Positions 6,047-6,124 of a stretch of 6,124 bases of DNA are shown in pieces. Where the stretch lies: positions 1 through 6,124 of the forward strand of contig DMRT01000037.1 of the NCBI GenBank assembly GCA_003455235.1. The letters are read 5' to 3'. Both the position numbers and the translations under genes were made by a program. How positions within the stretch are numbered: the stretch's first letter is position 1; each line of letters begins with the position of its first letter. This stretch comes from Chitinophagaceae bacterium (GTDB lineage Bacteria > Bacteroidota > Bacteroidia > Chitinophagales > Chitinophagaceae). The notes beneath the pieces were generated by a model that was not told where the DNA came from, made no database searches, and saw nothing but the letters and a program-made list of their open reading frames with translations.

Positions 6047-6124
6047 TCACGAAAGCAGGTGGATGCATTCTTTTAATAACTTATCCCGGTCGATGGCCAC
6101 GGTTCCCACTTCTTCACAAACCAG
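6047..6124 (-). CDS. 3' end of an unidentified minus-strand gene (C-terminal 25 residues)
   Basis: Reading inward from the right edge on the minus strand, one frame stays open for 25 codons and ends in TGA at 6047-6049. The peptide begins LVCEEVGTVAIDRDK and ends LLKECIHLLS. The other two minus frames hit stops early, and codon choice (ACC, GTG, ATC, GAC, CGG) matches the neighbouring genes, so this is probably the tail of a real gene convergent with the DUF6498 gene. The short hydrophobic-plus-charged helix at the end is too little to name a family. A glycosyltransferase or sugar epimerase tail would look similar, but that is a guess. A 48-base gap without an evident terminator separates the two genes. 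Confidence 0.5.
   Translation of the reverse strand: MVCEEVGTVAIDRDKLLKECIHLLS

Noticed and set aside
6005..6064. 10-base direct repeat GCAGGTGGAT at 6005-6014 and 6055-6064, as possible attachment or insertion target sites
   Set aside because: The second copy lies in the coding tail of the minus-strand gene, nothing mobile lies between the copies, and a repeat of this length can arise by chance.

Overview
The window most likely comes from a Bacteroidota genome, probably a Chitinophagaceae-type member. Three things suggest this. Base composition is roughly balanced. Most starts lack a strong Shine-Dalgarno sequence, and one upstream region carries the Bacteroidota -7 promoter box TAnnTTTG. 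The first protein fragment also resembles the C-terminal domain of large Bacteroidota M1-type peptidases. This placement is inferred from reading alone.

Layout, left to right. (1) Positions 1-1663, plus strand: the 3' end of a large beta-rich protein, overlapping by one base a FemAB/GNAT-like acyltransferase. (2) Positions 1711-4203, minus strand, convergent with the first pair: a tight cluster transcribed ispD, then a GNAT-type acetyltransferase, then a NodB polysaccharide deacetylase, with a 1-base overlap and a 16-base gap. (3) Positions 4278-5228, minus strand: a plant-type isoaspartyl peptidase/L-asparaginase 74 bases upstream of ispD, possibly the first gene of the same transcript. (4) A 68-base divergent promoter region at 5229-5296. 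(5) Positions 5297-5998, plus strand: a DUF6498 multi-pass membrane protein. (6) Positions 6047-6124: the last 25 codons of an unidentified minus-strand gene entering from the right edge.

How the genes may work together. IspD makes CDP-methylerythritol for isoprenoid synthesis, which among other products yields the undecaprenyl carrier used for envelope glycans. The deacetylase and the two acyltransferases (GNAT in the same operon, FemAB-like in the convergent one) are the kinds of enzyme that deacetylate and re-acylate amino sugars in surface polysaccharides. A small envelope-glycan modification group is the most economical reading, but no substrate can be read from the sequence. The asparaginase and the DUF6498 protein have no evident link to it.

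I found no mobile element, CRISPR array, tRNA/rRNA or clear intrinsic terminator, and no gene-free stretch longer than about 75 bases. Nothing here is clearly an undescribed system. The points most worth a second look are the ispD/GNAT/deacetylase linkage, the long insert in the deacetylase, the inverted repeat over the ispD ribosome site, and the asparaginase start correction.
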